Assembly: GCA_003971905.1 (NCBI GenBank)
Contig: RSEE01000044.1
Span: forward strand, 470,827 to 534,826
From: Moniliella sp. 'wahieum'
Lineage: Eukaryota > Basidiomycota > Moniliellomycetes > Moniliellales > Moniliellaceae
Direction: 5' to 3'
DNA length: 64,000 nt
In this document: one piece after another, positions 1-11,407 of the stretch
How the letters are laid out: each line of letters opens with the position of its first letter
How positions within the stretch are numbered: position 1 is the stretch's first letter
Position numbers and translations under genes: made by a program
Notes under the pieces: model-generated
Told to the model about the DNA's origin: nothing
Seen by the model: only the letters and a program-made list of their open reading frames with translations
Databases searched by the model: none

Positions 1-1183
1 TCCGCTGCTTCCACGGCTTCGGACGGCCCAGTGTGCCGACCAAGCCAGCCGGACTGGGCGGCGCCGGCAACCTGGCGACAAAGCGCGGGATCGAGGATCT
101 GGACTTTTACATTGGCGACGAGGCATTTGCTCACGCCAAGTCGTACCAGGTCGAGCAGCCCATCCGTCATGGTCTGGTGGACAATTGGGACCATATGGAA
201 CGCTACTGGGAGCAGTGCATTTTCAAATATCTTCGTGCCGAGCCCGAAGAACACTATGCGATGCTCACTGAGCCTCCGCTGAACCCGCCCGAGAACCGTG
301 AGATGACGGCTGAAATCTTTTTCGAGTCGTTCAACATCAAGGGCCTTTACATTGCCGTCCAGGCTGTCTTGGCTCTTGCAGCTTCCTGGACGTCCAATAA
401 GGTTACCGATCGCACCCTGACCGGCACCGTCGTTGACTCGGGCGATGGTGTGACCCATGTCATTCCCGTGGCTGAAGGCTACGTGATTGGTAGTTCCATC
501 AAGCACATCCCCATTGCTGGTCGTGATATTACCTACTTTGTCCAGCAGCTGCTCCGTGATCGGGAGAGGCTGCCAACATCCCCCCGAGGACAGCCGTCGG
601 GTAGCGGAGAAGATCAAGGAAGACTACTGCTACGTCTGCCAGGACATTGTTCGCGAGTTCCGCAAATACGATGCCGACCCGTACAAGTACTTTGAGCGCT
701 TCACGGGCGAGAACAAGGTCACGAACAAGACGTACGATGTGGATGTGGGATACGAACGTTTCCTTGCGCCGGAGATTTTTTCAATCCCGAAATCCTCTCC
801 TCGGATTTCCTCACTCCGCTTCCGGAGGTGGTGGACAACGTGATTCAGGGCAGCCCGATCGATGTGCGCAGAGGGTTGTACAAGAACATTGTCCTTTCGG
901 GTGGGTCGACCATGTTCCAGCATTTTGGCGCTCGTCTGAAGAAGGATCTGCGGGACATCGTCGATCGTCGTCTTGCTGCGTCGGAGCTGGCTGCCGGCGG
1001 CAACGCTCGCTCGTCCGGGATGGACGTCAACGTCATCTCACACAAGATGCAGCGCTACGGTTTGGTATGGTGGTTCTCTCCTTGGGTCTCTGCCCGACTT
1101 TTACAACTTTTGCTACCAAGGCCGACTATGACGAGCACGGCCCGAGTATTGTCCGCAAGTTTTCGATTCTGGGCGGCGTGTGA
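1..1183 (+). CDS. ARP3: Actin-related protein 3 (Arp2/3 complex), 5' truncated by window edge
   Basis: Arp3 is the actin-fold subunit that, with Arp2, templates branched actin filaments at cortical patches. The translation shows Arp3 landmarks in order: the Pro/Ser linker followed by [26 protein letters not shown], the insert [19 protein letters not shown], the phosphate-loop region [45 protein letters not shown], and the C-terminus [12 protein letters not shown] ending at TGA 1181-1183. About the first 45-50 residues lie before base 1. At least four frameshifts are needed to read it through: near 30, near 570, near 785, and around 1060-1115. The residues on both sides of each are conserved. 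The frameshifts look like sequencing indels, since Arp3 is essential or nearly so in fungi. Identification is certain; the exact reading frame is not. Confidence 0.95.
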
Positions 1184-1523
1184 GCACTGAGACGGGATTG
1201 TACTGCCCTGGCCTAATCCGCCGATCGATCAAATGCACTCCATCTCGATTCTGTTACATGTTACACTTTGGCAGGTCTGTATGTACATTCATACTAAGAA
1301 AAAAACACCACAGTCAGGGAAGACAGAGCTATAGGGTTCGATGGGGAATCACGGGCTTCAAAGGAAACGGGGACAGGAGGGATAGGCACGACCACAAGGC
1401 GGTACCGCTCCCAGCATGGAACGAAAGTAAGGCCGGCAGAGAGTAAAGAGGGGGCACGGGCAAATGCTGCCGACCACGCACCATCAAGGCAGGAGAAGGG
1501 GGGATGCAGTTTGCAATCTACCC

Positions 1524-2827
1524 TTAGTTACGCAAAAAGCCCTTCTTTTGGTTGACTCGCTTTTCAGGAGTGAAGGGCGGCCCATCTCGACTCGCCGCTT
1601 GCGGTCGACGAGCTCGGCCTGCTGCGCTTCGAGAGACGCCTTCATTTCGCGGTGGCGAGTAGAGCTCCTCCTCGGATTGCTTCAGCTTGGTCTTCTCGGC
1701 AACTTTTTGCTGGAAGACAAGCTCATCTCGTTCTCCATCTTGGCCAACTTTGCCTCGTGCAGCGCTCGCTCTTCGGCAATCTTGGCAGCCGGATTGACTT
1801 CTTTGAACACAGTGTGGATCCTGTGCGACACCCATGGCCAGCAACTTTCTGTGCGGTACTTTTCGTACAGCGTGTTGTTGGTGTGCTCCTTGAGTTCCTC
1901 ATGTGGGTCCGGATGAGCATCTGACGCAGTTTGACAAAGTCGCAATGATCCTCGTTGTCCACCTCGATCACGCCCATGGGTACGCCCGCCCACGCACGCG
2001 CGGCCATCGGCCGTGTCCACCTCAGAGTTGGCGCCAACGACCGCAAAGGGCACCTTGCGCTAAAAATGCCATAAACAGACATGTCAGGTGTCAGTGTACC
2101 GGTAGCGGAAGGAACTCGGGGGGAGACATACGGCAATTTCCGCATTCTCTGCATACGTCTCCTCGTCGTCATATCGTAGACAGGAGCGTGGAAAATGTCA
2201 ATCTGGTGATAGGCAATGTCGGCAAGAATGCGTTCCTTGAAGGCACTGATCTCCTCGTCCGTGAGCGTATCCGACTTGGCAATGACGGGGATGAGGTTAA
2301 CCTTGGGTGAGGCGGCGCATAAACTCCACGTCGATCGGGCGCAGGGCATGGCCGGTGGGCTGGATGAAGTACAAGCATGCATGGACACGGTTGTCAACGA
2401 GCTTGTTGCGGTTCACCCGGTTCTCCTGCTCGAGGTACGCGTCAAAGCGCTGCTCAATGTTGTCGACAATGGGCTTCCAAGAGCCGTCGTTGTTGACGAA
2501 GTCAAATCCGGGCGTGTCCACCACATTGAGGCGCAGACGCACCCCGCTCTCCTCAATGTCGGCGCTGATGGACTCGATGGCGACCGTCGACGGGCGCTCG
2601 GCATGGGGCGGGGGGACTGCCTTGGCCGGGTAGAGGGGGGGTGTGAAAAGGGTGTTGACCAGCGTCGACTTGCCCAGTCCGCTCTCGCCAACAACCATGC
2701 AGGTAAAGGTGAAGCCCTTGCGGACGCTCTTGCGGTGAACCTGGTTGGGCAGGTTGGCAAAGCCAACGTAGCCGGACAGTTTCTTGCGAGCAGGCGCAGC
2801 AGCAGGCGCGGCGGCGACGTCAGCCAT
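1524..2827 (-). CDS. CDC3: Septin, Cdc3-type GTPase
   Basis: Septins are GTP-binding proteins that form hetero-oligomeric filaments at the bud neck or septum and act as a scaffold for cytokinesis. The start is at 2827 (MADVAAAPAAAP). The order is: polybasic segment with GYVGFANLPNQVHRKSVRKG; P-loop GESGLGKST; a switch region ending VVDTPGFDF; the septin element IPVIAKSDTLT (G4-like AKSD); then VGANSEVDTADGR; and a C-terminal coiled coil (KEVNPAAKIAEERALHEAKLAKM and onward). The NLPNQVHRKS signature points to the Cdc3/AspB group. One clear intron lies at 2060-2131, with donor GTATGT and acceptor TTTTAG. The C-terminal coiled coil is split across three frames between 1524 and 2050 by small indels, and another shift falls near 2300. 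The upstream in-frame extension to 3079 is low-complexity and I do not consider it coding. Confidence 0.93.
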
Positions 2828-3265
2828 GGCGGAGGGCAGCAGGTGGCGAGGGAGGCGGAAAGGGCGAGGGCGAGGGCAAGGGCAAGCGCGGGGAAGGCAA
2901 ACGCGAGGACTAGCGCCAGGACGCGGCAGGCGTTGCTGCCGCAGCCGTGGCACGGCCCAGCGCCGGTCGCCTGCTCCACGTCGCCCCCGCTCGCACGCGC
3001 CTGTGTCTGGCAAGCGCGCCGACGCTGGCAGCTTAGGGCGCGCGCGCCACCTTGCCCTGCCCTGTTCTGCAGGGCACAATCAATTAATCACGACACAGAG
3101 ACTGGTGATCTAGTGATCGATGATCGCCGGCATAGTTGAACATTGAATAATTGAACACACCCAGACCCGAGCTCCTCCGGGCTGCGTTACGCGTGGCAGA
3201 CGCTATCTCCCTCTCCATCTCCCTCTCCATCTGCATCTCATTCCCACAGGCAGTCGCCTGAACTT

Positions 3266-4321
3266 TCACAATGCACCCACACTCTTGAGCAAACCCTCAA
3301 GCTCGTGCTTCTGGTCCAACGCAGCCAAGTCATCCGAGCCACCCAACAAGTCTCCACCAACAAGGATGGTAGGGAACGTCCGGTGGCCCGTCACCTCAGC
3401 TAAAGCAGGTTGGAACGTCGAGTAGTCCGCTGCAGCAACCCGACAGTGTCAGCATGATAGGTCGACGCACCCACACAGGAAGAACACTCAGTACTCACGA
3501 CGCACATCCACCTCGACCACGGTGAACTTGGCCTTGAGGTCAGTAAGCAGTTTCTTGGCCCGCTTCGAATAGGGGCAGTAGGTCTTGCTGAATACGACCA
3601 CGCCTTCCGACGTGCGCTTCAGCGCCAAGCGATCGGGTCCGAGCGATACTACCGAAACCAGGCAGGTCAGTCCCTCGCCTCCTACTGCAATTCATACACA
3701 TACCAGTGCCCAATCCTCCTTGCTCTCCCTGCCCTCGCGCACCAGCCGTTCGAGTGCCACATCCTGCTCGGCTCTGTTGGACGGCGTGAGCCAATCCTTC
3801 CAGTCTGCGGGCAAGGTCCAGGACGAAGGGTCATTGGCCATCCCCAAAACGGCTGGAGGAAAAGGATGGTACGCTCAGTATGCGTCGTAGCCGCCTTGGC
3901 CAGCTCAACAAGGGGAAGCGGCACCAAAGTTGGCTGCTGGTGAAGGTGAAGGAGATGCAGATGCAGATGCAGATGCAGATGAAGATGAAGATGAGTCGAC
4001 TGTTCCAGGGGGGGTTGTGAGTTCGGCAATCAATGTTGGATCGGGGACGTCAGTCGTTCTTAGGACTGAGGACGAGGAGGCCAATCTAGTCCTTGTGACG
4101 GGAGTAACATTATCCTTTTCCTCAGGACCAGGGATGTGCCAGCCACGCACGTGGGCACATACGAGCAGTACACTGGCACCGCCCAAGGCAAAAAGAAAAA
4201 TGAGTAGCATGCGAGCACGACGCCGAGCAGGTCTTGCGTGGCGGTGCAACGTTGCTGGGCTGGGCAGCTCGTCGCCGCCTGAACCAATGTCGTTCAGTAG
4301 CTGGTACCGCTTTTCAGGCAT
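3266..4321 (-). CDS. Type II membrane glutaredoxin of the Grx6/Grx7 kind (CPYS active site)
   Basis: The C-terminal half is a thioredoxin-fold glutaredoxin. A VVVFSKTYCPYSKRAKKLL segment carries active site C-P-Y-S. It is followed by VTGHRTFPTILVGGDLLGGSDDL, which gives the TP(cis-Pro)-like and GG.DD glutathione-binding elements, and it ends VGAL at TGA 3266-3268. The N-terminus (MPEKRYQLLNDIGSG) is followed by a basic patch, a single hydrophobic segment (MLLIFLFALGGASVLLVCA, residues about 39-57) and a Ser/Ala-rich stem containing (SA)n from a GATGCA microsatellite at 3950-3985. That layout, with an N-terminal signal anchor, a stem and a CPYS glutaredoxin domain, matches yeast Grx7, a Golgi monothiol enzyme. 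An intron is clear at 3430-3498 (GTGAGT...CTGCAG), and a second lies near 3665-3710. Frameshifts or unresolved splicing occur around 3850-3900. The family assignment is firm; secretory location is inferred from topology. Confidence 0.85.
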
Positions 4322-5343
4322 TTCTGGGAATGTATAAAGGACAAGAAAGAGCGGGCGTGAGGGGGGGGGGGGGTTGAGTAGTTGGATAGGTATGTGGGAA
4401 CGAGTTGGTTGGCACGATGGTGGCGCAGGTCCACGTGCTACGGCTAATGGGCATAAGCCGAGTGATTAATAGACCACGGCCGTGACTTGTGGGATTTTAA
4501 ATTTTCAAATGTCACATGCATCGACATAATCCTCAGAGACCCTTAAGCTTTAAGCTTCAACGTCTTCAATTGAAGATGCACCACCACCCCATCCTGGCCA
4601 ATGCGCTTACCGTGTTGCCCCCACGTTCATTCGTTTGGAGAGTAAGCCTATGACAACCCCCCACATCTGTAGAATACGTTGGATGGGAGCATCGGGGGTG
4701 TCCAAACAGCATCGGAGAGGGAGTTCAGCAAGGGTGACGCTCTCCCCCCCCCCCGATGTCGCAGAAAGTTACCATAAACCGAGACAGTAGCTTGAGCTGG
4801 GGCGCCTATAGGCGAAGTGCCTGGGTAGCATACCTATTTTTAGGAAACGAACTAGTTACTCTCACTCCTCAGTTGAGATATGGGATGAGAATGCGTTGGG
4901 AGGAAGCGGGGCGAGAGGTCTTGGGCCCCACACAGAGTGTACGTCTTCACTGACTTCATCCACCTTACCGTATCCGCAATTGGAGCTTCGCTGCTCTCCT
5001 ATGCACCACTATGCGCCTAGGAAGCATGTCGGCCAACTTGTTGCCAGTGTATCGCGTGCATATGCTGAAGAGTATAGGATGGGCCCAGTAGCCTCCAACC
5101 ACCTTCGTGGAATAGAATCGGATACATTTGGTTCTCTGACCCGGCAATAAAGGGAAGAGGAAGACACATGCATTAGCCAGGCGCTCCAGTTGAGCGGCTA
5201 GCACAGCTCGTGTGATAACATTCGAATAACAAAAAGTTGTAAAACACATCAACACACCGGTACAAGGAGGACACCTGGTGCAGCGAAGAGCGCGGGCCTC
5301 TTGGCAAGTAAGGCACCAGGGGGGGAGAACGCTTCTCCCGCCT
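4322..5343. other. Intergenic, no gene recognised
   Basis: No reading frame here resembles a protein. It holds G/C homopolymers (a G run of about 12 at 4363-4374 and a C run of about 12 at 4744-4755) and a palindromic AAGCTTTAAGCTTCAA word near 4546-4562. The glutaredoxin promoter must lie at the left edge, since that gene is transcribed leftward. Confidence 0.6.
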
Positions 5344-6418
5344 TCACGATTGCATGTCCGTAAAGTACGGGCATTGAAGGGCCCTTTTGGCGCTGATCCG
5401 ATACGCTGGGTTGTATGTCAGGAGATTGCCCAATAAGTCGATGCCCTCAGCGTCCAGCTGTGGCACTACCTCGCTCAGGGGTTTCCCGCGCCCTTTGGGA
5501 AAGAAGACTTGAAGCTAGGAAGCTGCTCTACTCCAGGCCATGTCTCCTCAGTAGGGGTGCCCAATGTCCTGTCCAAACCATCCGGGTCAGTATAGCGTTT
5601 AGGTGGGCATCAGTCAGTCTAATTAAGACGGGTCATTTCAAAGCACATACCTGAAATGCGAAGATCTCATCAATCTCGGAATCGCCAGGGAGAGGGGGAA
5701 CGCATAGCCATTTCAGCAAAGATGCAACCTGCACTCCACACATCAATCGAAGTGGAGTAGTGACGCGAACCGAGAAGCACCTCCGGGGAACGATACCAAA
5801 GCGTCACCACCTCATGCGTGTAGGAGCGCAGCGGGATCCCAACGCACGGGCAGGCCAAATCAGCAAGCTTGAGATTACCCTCTTATATCGATCAGGAGGT
5901 TTCTGCGGCTTGAGGGCACGGTGCAAGATGCGGTGAGCATGGCAGTAGTAATACCACAGTAGTTGGTAGGTAAACTTCTTCACGATCGCTGGGCTCATCC
6001 CCTCTTGGCGCGAACCAATGGTATCCATGTATCTTTTGAGGTCAAGGTCGAGGAACTCCATGACAAGATAAAGTTTCTGCTCTTGGTGGATAATGTCATA
6101 TAGTCTGGAACAAGCACCCAGTCAGTCCCTTACCATCGCAAGCCTGGCAAAAGAGGGCTGCCTACCTTACCACGTTGGGCGCGTTCAGCTCCTTCAGCAA
6201 AGATCTCGCGGATGGCTGTCGATGGCACTCCCTCGTCTTCGCCTCGAGGCGGATCTTCTTGAGTGCGACGACACGGCCGTTGACTTTGTCGCGCGCCTTG
6301 TACACTACACCGTAGGTCCCTGATGGCGGCCGACCTGGGTCAGGAACTCGCGGCTGAAGACGAAGCAGGAAGGGGTACGTACCCTCGCCGACCTTTCTAT
6401 GCGGACAAAGTTGTCCAT
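5344..6418 (-). CDS. CDK1: Cyclin-dependent kinase 1 (Cdc2/Cdc28 homologue)
   Basis: This is the master Ser/Thr kinase of the eukaryotic cell cycle, activated by cyclins and by T-loop phosphorylation. The start MDNFVRIE at 6418 is followed by [28 protein letters not shown], a PSTAIRE-type cyclin-binding helix (around 6200-6235, frameshifted), [37 protein letters not shown], the catalytic loop, the T-loop [20 protein letters not shown], and [13 protein letters not shown]. It ends with [12 protein letters not shown]...[21 protein letters not shown] at TGA 5344-5346. Introns: 6320-6382 (GTACGT...CATCAG), 6105-6165 (GTAGGC...TTCCAG) and about 5569-5650 (GTATGT...GACAG, phase off by one base). The catalytic HRD motif reads HRA, and the DFG region is garbled by deletions. 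In an essential gene both look like sequence errors. Confidence 0.93.
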
Positions 6419-7043
6419 CGCGTCGGGCAACTGCGTGACCCACGCTGGATTGATGGGGGAGAGGTCTGGAGTGGTGGCACTGGAAACAGGCAGACGTGAG
6501 CTCGGCAGGCTGAACGGCGTAGCGCGCAAGCGGGGCCGCAGTTGCCGCGGCAGTCGCTTTGTGTCGGTCGCCAGTTTTGCTAGCGCAGGAGCTGTGTGGC
6601 GGGCAGCGCGGTGGGCGGAAATCAAAAACGCGACGTCACGCTGTCCCGCGTCACGCATCACGTGCAACAATCGAACATTTGAATTTCACAGCGAGTGCGA
6701 TCGCTGATCACCGATCTGCGCATCGGTGTACCAGCGCTCAGGCTGCGAAAGACAGTTCAATGAGGAGCCATGCAATACCCCCCCCCCCCAGACTCACTGA
6801 CCTCACCACTCTTCTTTCCTGCCGCCCCATTGGAATTCAGACTGAAGGTCTCTTTCCAAGCACACACTTGCAGACCTGAATCATCATCGATCGATCCAGA
6901 TCTCAGATCTCAGAGCGAAGCAACTGGGCGTGCGGGGTTGCAACCGCGGAATCGGCGGAATGATTGGATAGCACAGGGCGCCACGTCCAAACTGCCCGCT
7001 TAGCTTGGGGAGCTTGCTTGCGATCCCCCATCTAACCTCGGCG
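6419..7043. promoter_or_regulatory. Shared divergent promoter region between CDK1 and VPS51-like genes
   Basis: The two flanking genes are transcribed away from each other, so both promoters fall in this 625-bp gap. It contains a C run of about 10 at 6779-6789 and ATCGATCGATCC / CAGATCTCAGATCT words near 6887-6912. I see no convincing TATA element for either gene. Confidence 0.5.
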
Positions 7044-8298
7044 ATGACCACGTCCGATCCCCAATCTTCGACCCCCATCAAAGTCTCGCGCTTCGCTGCT
7101 GCGCGACTACTATGGGCTGTCTCCATTCCCACTCCCCTTCCTCCGCCCGCGCCTTCAGAGCCTGCCTTTGACGCCGACAAGGAGTACCGCAAGCTCCTCG
7201 TTGCCGCCATTACTCCAGCCGCGTCATCATCCGGCTCTGAACCAGTGCATGCCATCCCCCGGCCTGCTCAAGCACGAGGCACAGCTCCTGGGACAGATAC
7301 GGGAGCTAGATGGCGAACGTCAATCCCTCGTTTACAATCACCACCATGAGCTCATTGCTGCCAGTGAGACGATCAAAAGGTCGGTCCCCATTCCGTGTAG
7401 CTCGTCTTTCCATCAGACTGACCTTCTCGTCGTCCCCTTCAGATGAACCAAAAGCGTAACCTTGGATTCGTCTCTTGCCTCGCTTAAAGACTCGTTCCAG
7501 TCCATCGCCCAGCTTTCTGCCCCCTGTACCAACCCCACAGGGACACTTTCCTCGCCCAAGAGGACGCTCAAAGTCGCTGTGCCCTCCCTCGACGGTGGAT
7601 CCGACCGGGTGGTTTCCTTGACACCCGATCAACAAGACGAGTTGCAACTTATTGTTTCCCTCCCTGAGCGACTGCGTGAGGTGATCGCAGCCGAGACTCA
7701 TTCCCCCCAAAGGCCACTCTCCGAATCGGTCTCCTCTTCTGACGGGATCCAGGCGGCGGCCAAGTTCTCCGCTGCCATTGACGCCGCGGAACAGATTCTC
7801 AAGCGGGACGAGCCTGTGGCATCCATGGTCACTGGCCGGCAATGAAGACGCGGGCCGGATCCTGGCTGAGGCTCAACTCATTTTGCGCAATGCGCGCGAG
7901 CTGCAACGCCAATCATTGGGAACCTTAATTGCTTGCTTTCGTCTCATTCGCCCAGTTTCTTGAATGCATACGTTAGCACTCCACATATGACGTTCCCCCC
8001 GCCTTATCCCGGGAGTGGCTAGGTGCCTACTTCCTATCCTCTATGTGGTCCCACCAATAGGAACCGAGAGGGTGCATCAAATACTGCATCATCTCCCCCC
8101 CCTCCGTCTGCTGAATATATAGACGAGGAGACCACCGGGCCTACGGCCCGGTCAGCTGGTTGCAGTCACATCAGAGCACCGCAACGCCGTTGGACGCCGG
8201 GAGAAGGAGCTGTTTCGGCTGCTGGAAGAAGCAGAATGCGACAAGGACGCCAAGTACCAGGAACACCCCCCAAGAACCGTTTCCCCCCTGGTTTTGAC
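7044..8298 (+). CDS. VPS51: VPS51-like subunit of the GARP/EARP tethering complex
   Basis: Vps51 holds the GARP tethering complex to t-SNAREs at the trans-Golgi for endosome-to-Golgi retrograde transport. The family signature is clear. An N-terminal RDYYGLS motif (frameshifted in about 7105-7125) leads to AFDADKEYRKLL, then LKHEAQLLGQIRELDGERQSLVYNHHHELIAASETIKR. After an intron at 7380-7442 comes LDSSLASLKDSFQSIAQLS, which continues the coiled coil. Residues onward (SLTPDQQDELQLIVSLPERL, EDAGRILAEAQLILRNAREL) are compatible with the middle of a basidiomycete Vps51. The C-terminal limit is uncertain. A plausible continuation runs through REWLGAYFLSSMWS (about 8010-8055) and GRREKELFRLLEEAECD (about 8195-8245) to TGA 8296-8298, but needs several frameshifts. 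Identity rests on the N-terminal 130 residues. Confidence 0.75.
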
Positions 8299-8324
8299 GA
8301 CGCGAGGATACTATATGCCACCAA

Positions 8325-8620
8325 TAAAGCGGAAAGATGCTTGGGCACTGGAAGGATTTGACTATACTGACTCTCAGATCTCAATGAGATGGTTCACCCG
8401 TCGGATGTCTACCACGTTCATCCGTATGTGTCCACACGCGCTTCCTCGGTTGGGAACGGATGGCGGGACCAGAGGGTCCTGATCGATGATCTCCTGGCGT
8501 CCCCTGGTTCCTTAAGCGTGGTTGGCGCTATCATATATCAAGCTCAAGTAGCACACGCAAGATGAACGGTCGGTTCCGCAGCGCTTCTTTGTCCCAGCCT
8601 TAAGCTCTGTCAATGATATG
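8325..8620 (+). repeat. Dispersed repeat family C, copy 1, carrying the 3' end of an unidentified ORF
   Basis: The complement of this segment matches 30955-31245. Shared blocks in the order of the second copy include CATTGACAGAGCTTAAGGCTGGGACA, then CCGTTCATCTTGCG, GGAACCAGG, TCAGGACCCTC, GCCATCCG and GGAAGCGCGTGTGGACAC (first block shown only as its conserved words). On the + strand here an ORF tail reads YMPPIKRKDAWALEGFDYTD. After a one-base shift comes NEMVHPSDVYHVHPYVSTR, then GNGWRDQRVLIDDLLASPGS, ending VAHAR at TGA 8563-8565. The stop and preceding GCAAGA are present in the other copy too. The protein is not recognised. The segment may be the end of a gene that has been duplicated, or part of a transposon. 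Confidence 0.6.
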
Positions 8621-9545
8621 GTTACAGTATAGAGATGTGCCGTCCACAGTGTACGGCACAAAAGCACCACTGGTGAGTTACTATTTGTGATCGCGTTGAA
8701 GGTGTCCATTGTGTGCAGTAACCCTAAGGCGCTGATGATTAGAATCGCGAGGGAAGAAGCGCTATTAGGATCGGGACGCTGCTATGAGTGTACGCGCAGC
8801 GCTTGAGAGATGGAGGCTCTTTCGGTCGTATTAACCAGTCTTTCCATATACAGGCACGCATAGCTTTCCTACTTACAAGGGGCATGATGCATGATCGTGA
8901 TCCCCGTGGTGTGCTGCCTCGTACGTAAGTGCGCGGCTGAGCGGTAGAGCACACTGGAAGCACTCTCTGCTTCCCCCAATAATCCGCTCACAAGTATCGA
9001 ACGCTACAGGGCCTGGTAGTCAGCGCAGCCAGCCAGCCAGCCATCGTCGCGTCATATTCATACAGGAGTGTTCCGGCCGTGGCGGCGGGAAAAATTTAAT
9101 CCAACAGGCACCTGCCTAGTCAAGCTTCAAGCTTCAAGTGACTGGTGACTGCACTGAGGGTACGGAGGTACTGAGTTAGTACTGAGGTACTGAGAGAAGT
9201 ACTGAATAATACTCACCGACTGAGAGTGAGTCCAGTCCGAAGCATCGATCAGTACACTTCGCCGTGGTCTCAGTGCTGGCTGAGTGGCGGCAGGGTGGCA
9301 GCAGGCGCAGGTAGCGCTTTGTATGGTAAGTAAACAGTCGAGTTGCGTATGGGTCTGGAACGTGGGAGTAGGTAGCTCTGGGGGCCGCAGTTGTGCGCTG
9401 GCGCCAACTAGGCTGGCTGCTGACTGTGACTTTGTTTGCTCAGAGTGAGTTTTTCTCTATCACACCCCCTATTTGTTATTCTGCACCATCACCCCCCACC
9501 ACTACTACCCCCACCCCCCCACCACCACCTCTTCCTGCTCCTCTC
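8621..9545. other. Intergenic, upstream region of the SWIB gene
   Basis: No coding region recognised. It contains CAAGCTTCAAGCTTCAAG at 9121-9138, one of the dispersed palindromic words of this genome. A run of GTACTGAG-like repeats follows at about 9160-9215. The 3' end (9475-9540) is a C/CCA-rich 5' leader for the next gene. Confidence 0.55.
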
Positions 9546-10586
9546 ATGTCTGCTGTCGCAAGCCTCAAGCCAACCATTCTCGCCATTCTCCACGCCTCGG
9601 ACCTAAGTTCGATCAGCACCAAGGAGGTGCGCTCCATTCTATTGAGCAATCCACTTTATGCGAAGCACGTCCCGGCATCTCTCTCCATTGACGGCGCCGA
9701 CAGGCACCAGGTCAATCTCCTGATCAAAGCATGCTTTGCCGAGATCCAAGTCGCAGCAGCCATTGTTGCCGCGCCTCCGGCTAAGCGCGGGCGCAAGGTC
9801 AAGCGCGAAGAAGGGTGTCCGCAATTCCTTCTGTTATAAGCATCCACCGCTTTCTAAGTCACCTGCCATCCACTGGCTGATGTATTCTGTCCTACTGATT
9901 ACTGATTGTGCTCATTTCCTTAATTGTTTCTCGCCAATTGCAGAAGGACCCGCGCCCAAAAACGCAAGCGTCCCCCTCCCACGCCTGAAGCCAAAGCCAA
10001 ACGAGCGACTCATCCCAACAACGCGTTCAGTGCTCCCCTTACCCTCGATGAACCCTTGGCGGCCCTGTGCGAGGGCAACGATGTATGTGTCATTCAGGTT
10101 CCCGAACCTGTTTGCTGACCCCTTGCGTTCGTACTTGCAGATCCCTCGCTACGAGATCATTCGCCGGATTTGGAAGTACATCAAAGAGAACAATCTCCAA
10201 GACCCAGAACACAAACGCATCGTGAGTCGCAAGCTTGACTTCCCATTTTGTGATCCCATTGGTTGGTGTGCACCATTCTGACCCTTTCTCCCTATTGCAG
10301 GTAATCTGTGACGCCAAGCTTCAAGCCATCATCCCACGTGACCGCATCGATTCGTTTGAGGTCGCCAAATACATCGGTGCCATGTTACCCGCAAGCCCAA
10401 GGTTCGGCGAGCGCTACCCACTTCGCCCGCCCCACGTCGCCTAATACGGATGTGAAGGAGCCGGATGCAGAGTCGTCACAACCAACAGAGGGCTTGGATG
10501 TTGCCAAACCCAAAAACAGCCAAGACGCAAGCGCCGAGGCAGAGTCTGAAGAAGAAGAGAGTGACGAGATTGAAGACGACGAGTAA
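9546..10586 (+). CDS. DEK_C/SWIB domain protein (Tri1/Uaf30-like)
   Basis: The start MSAVASLKPTILAILHASDL opens a DEK_C-type helical domain (residues about 1-65, with ISTKEVRSILLSNPL and VNLLIKACFAEI). A basic linker AAPPAKRGRKVKREEG and a KRKRPPPTPEAKAKR stretch follow, likely nuclear localisation. The SWIB/MDM2 fold comes next: PNNAFSAPLTLDEPLAAL...IPRYEIIRRIWKYIKENNLQ|DPEHKRI|VICDAKLQAII, IDSFEVAKYIGAML. The tail is acidic (AEAESEEEESDEIEDDE) and stops at 10584-10586. Introns: 9815-9943, 10083-10140 and 10222-10300, all GT-AG. One frameshift near 10385-10400 separates the SWIB end from the tail. In yeast this architecture occurs in Tri1 and Uaf30, the latter an RNA polymerase I upstream activating factor subunit. 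A chromatin or transcription role is inferred from the family. Confidence 0.9.
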
Positions 10587-11407
10587 CGGGGTGACTAGCG
10601 ACTGAACGAATTCTACTTTGATCCGGTTTGGCCTATCTGTTTTGTCTGCCTTGCCATGTTTTTGGCACACGACACGCACTCCCCAACGGCACCGCGCTCT
10701 TGGCACTCTCATGCTTCTGTTTGAAGGGTTCTACAATTCTCACATCCCCAGTTCTGATTCTCAGCCCCTGATGGCAACTCCAGTTTCTCGTTTTCCTATC
10801 AGCTTCAAGCCTCAATCCACACTAAAACATCCCCAAAGCTACGCGATCAACCCAACATCAATGCTCTCAGCGGTCTCAGTATGCTCAACTTCAGCTGGAG
10901 CTGGAGCATGGGAGCATCAGTTTCATCAGGCTGGTCGGGGGCGGGGAGAAGGGGTAGTTGGGCTCTCGTGACATGTGACGAAGGAGAGCTGTTACGTCGA
11001 GGGCTTATTAACACGCCACCCCCATCAAGATTGAAGGTTCATTCTTTCAATATCGAGTCCAGGAAATACATGCATGTGTCCGGCCGACATGGTGCTGTGA
11101 CGTCCAAGTTACGCCAAATATAGATAGGTGGTAACCATAGCATCACTCATCCGGCTACCATCGCTGTTCTTGAGCTACGTACGCAAATCAAGGGTGCTTA
11201 GAGAGACCATGCCAATCCGTATACGCTACGGTAGTTTTAGGACTGAGCAAGAAGCAGGCTAGGTGAGCCCACCCGTCTTGCGGCGGGGCTGGTGCCAGGG
11301 ACACCAAATGGGACAAGAAGTCCCAGAGGAAGGGGAAGGCATATGGGCGAGGTGTAACGATGCGATCTCCAAGAGGATGGTGAAAGCGACAAGAATATTC
11401 GCCTGAT
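10587..11407. other. Convergent 3' intergenic region
   Basis: It lies between the SWIB gene (+) and the ribosomal protein gene (-), so it should hold both 3' UTRs and polyadenylation signals. I see no coding region, tRNA or repeat here. Confidence 0.5.

Noticed and set aside
2297-3139. Large + and extended - frames antisense or upstream to the septin gene
   Set aside because: They are shadows of the GC-rich septin coding strand. The extended N-terminus to 3079 is compositionally random and precedes a good ATG at 2827.
8930-9010. tRNA-like stretch (GCGGCTGAGCGGTAGAGCAC looks like an A box)
   Set aside because: No matching B box (GGTTCGANNCC), no acceptor-stem pairing and no plausible anticodon arm. 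The downstream CAAGTATCGAACGC is not a T arm.
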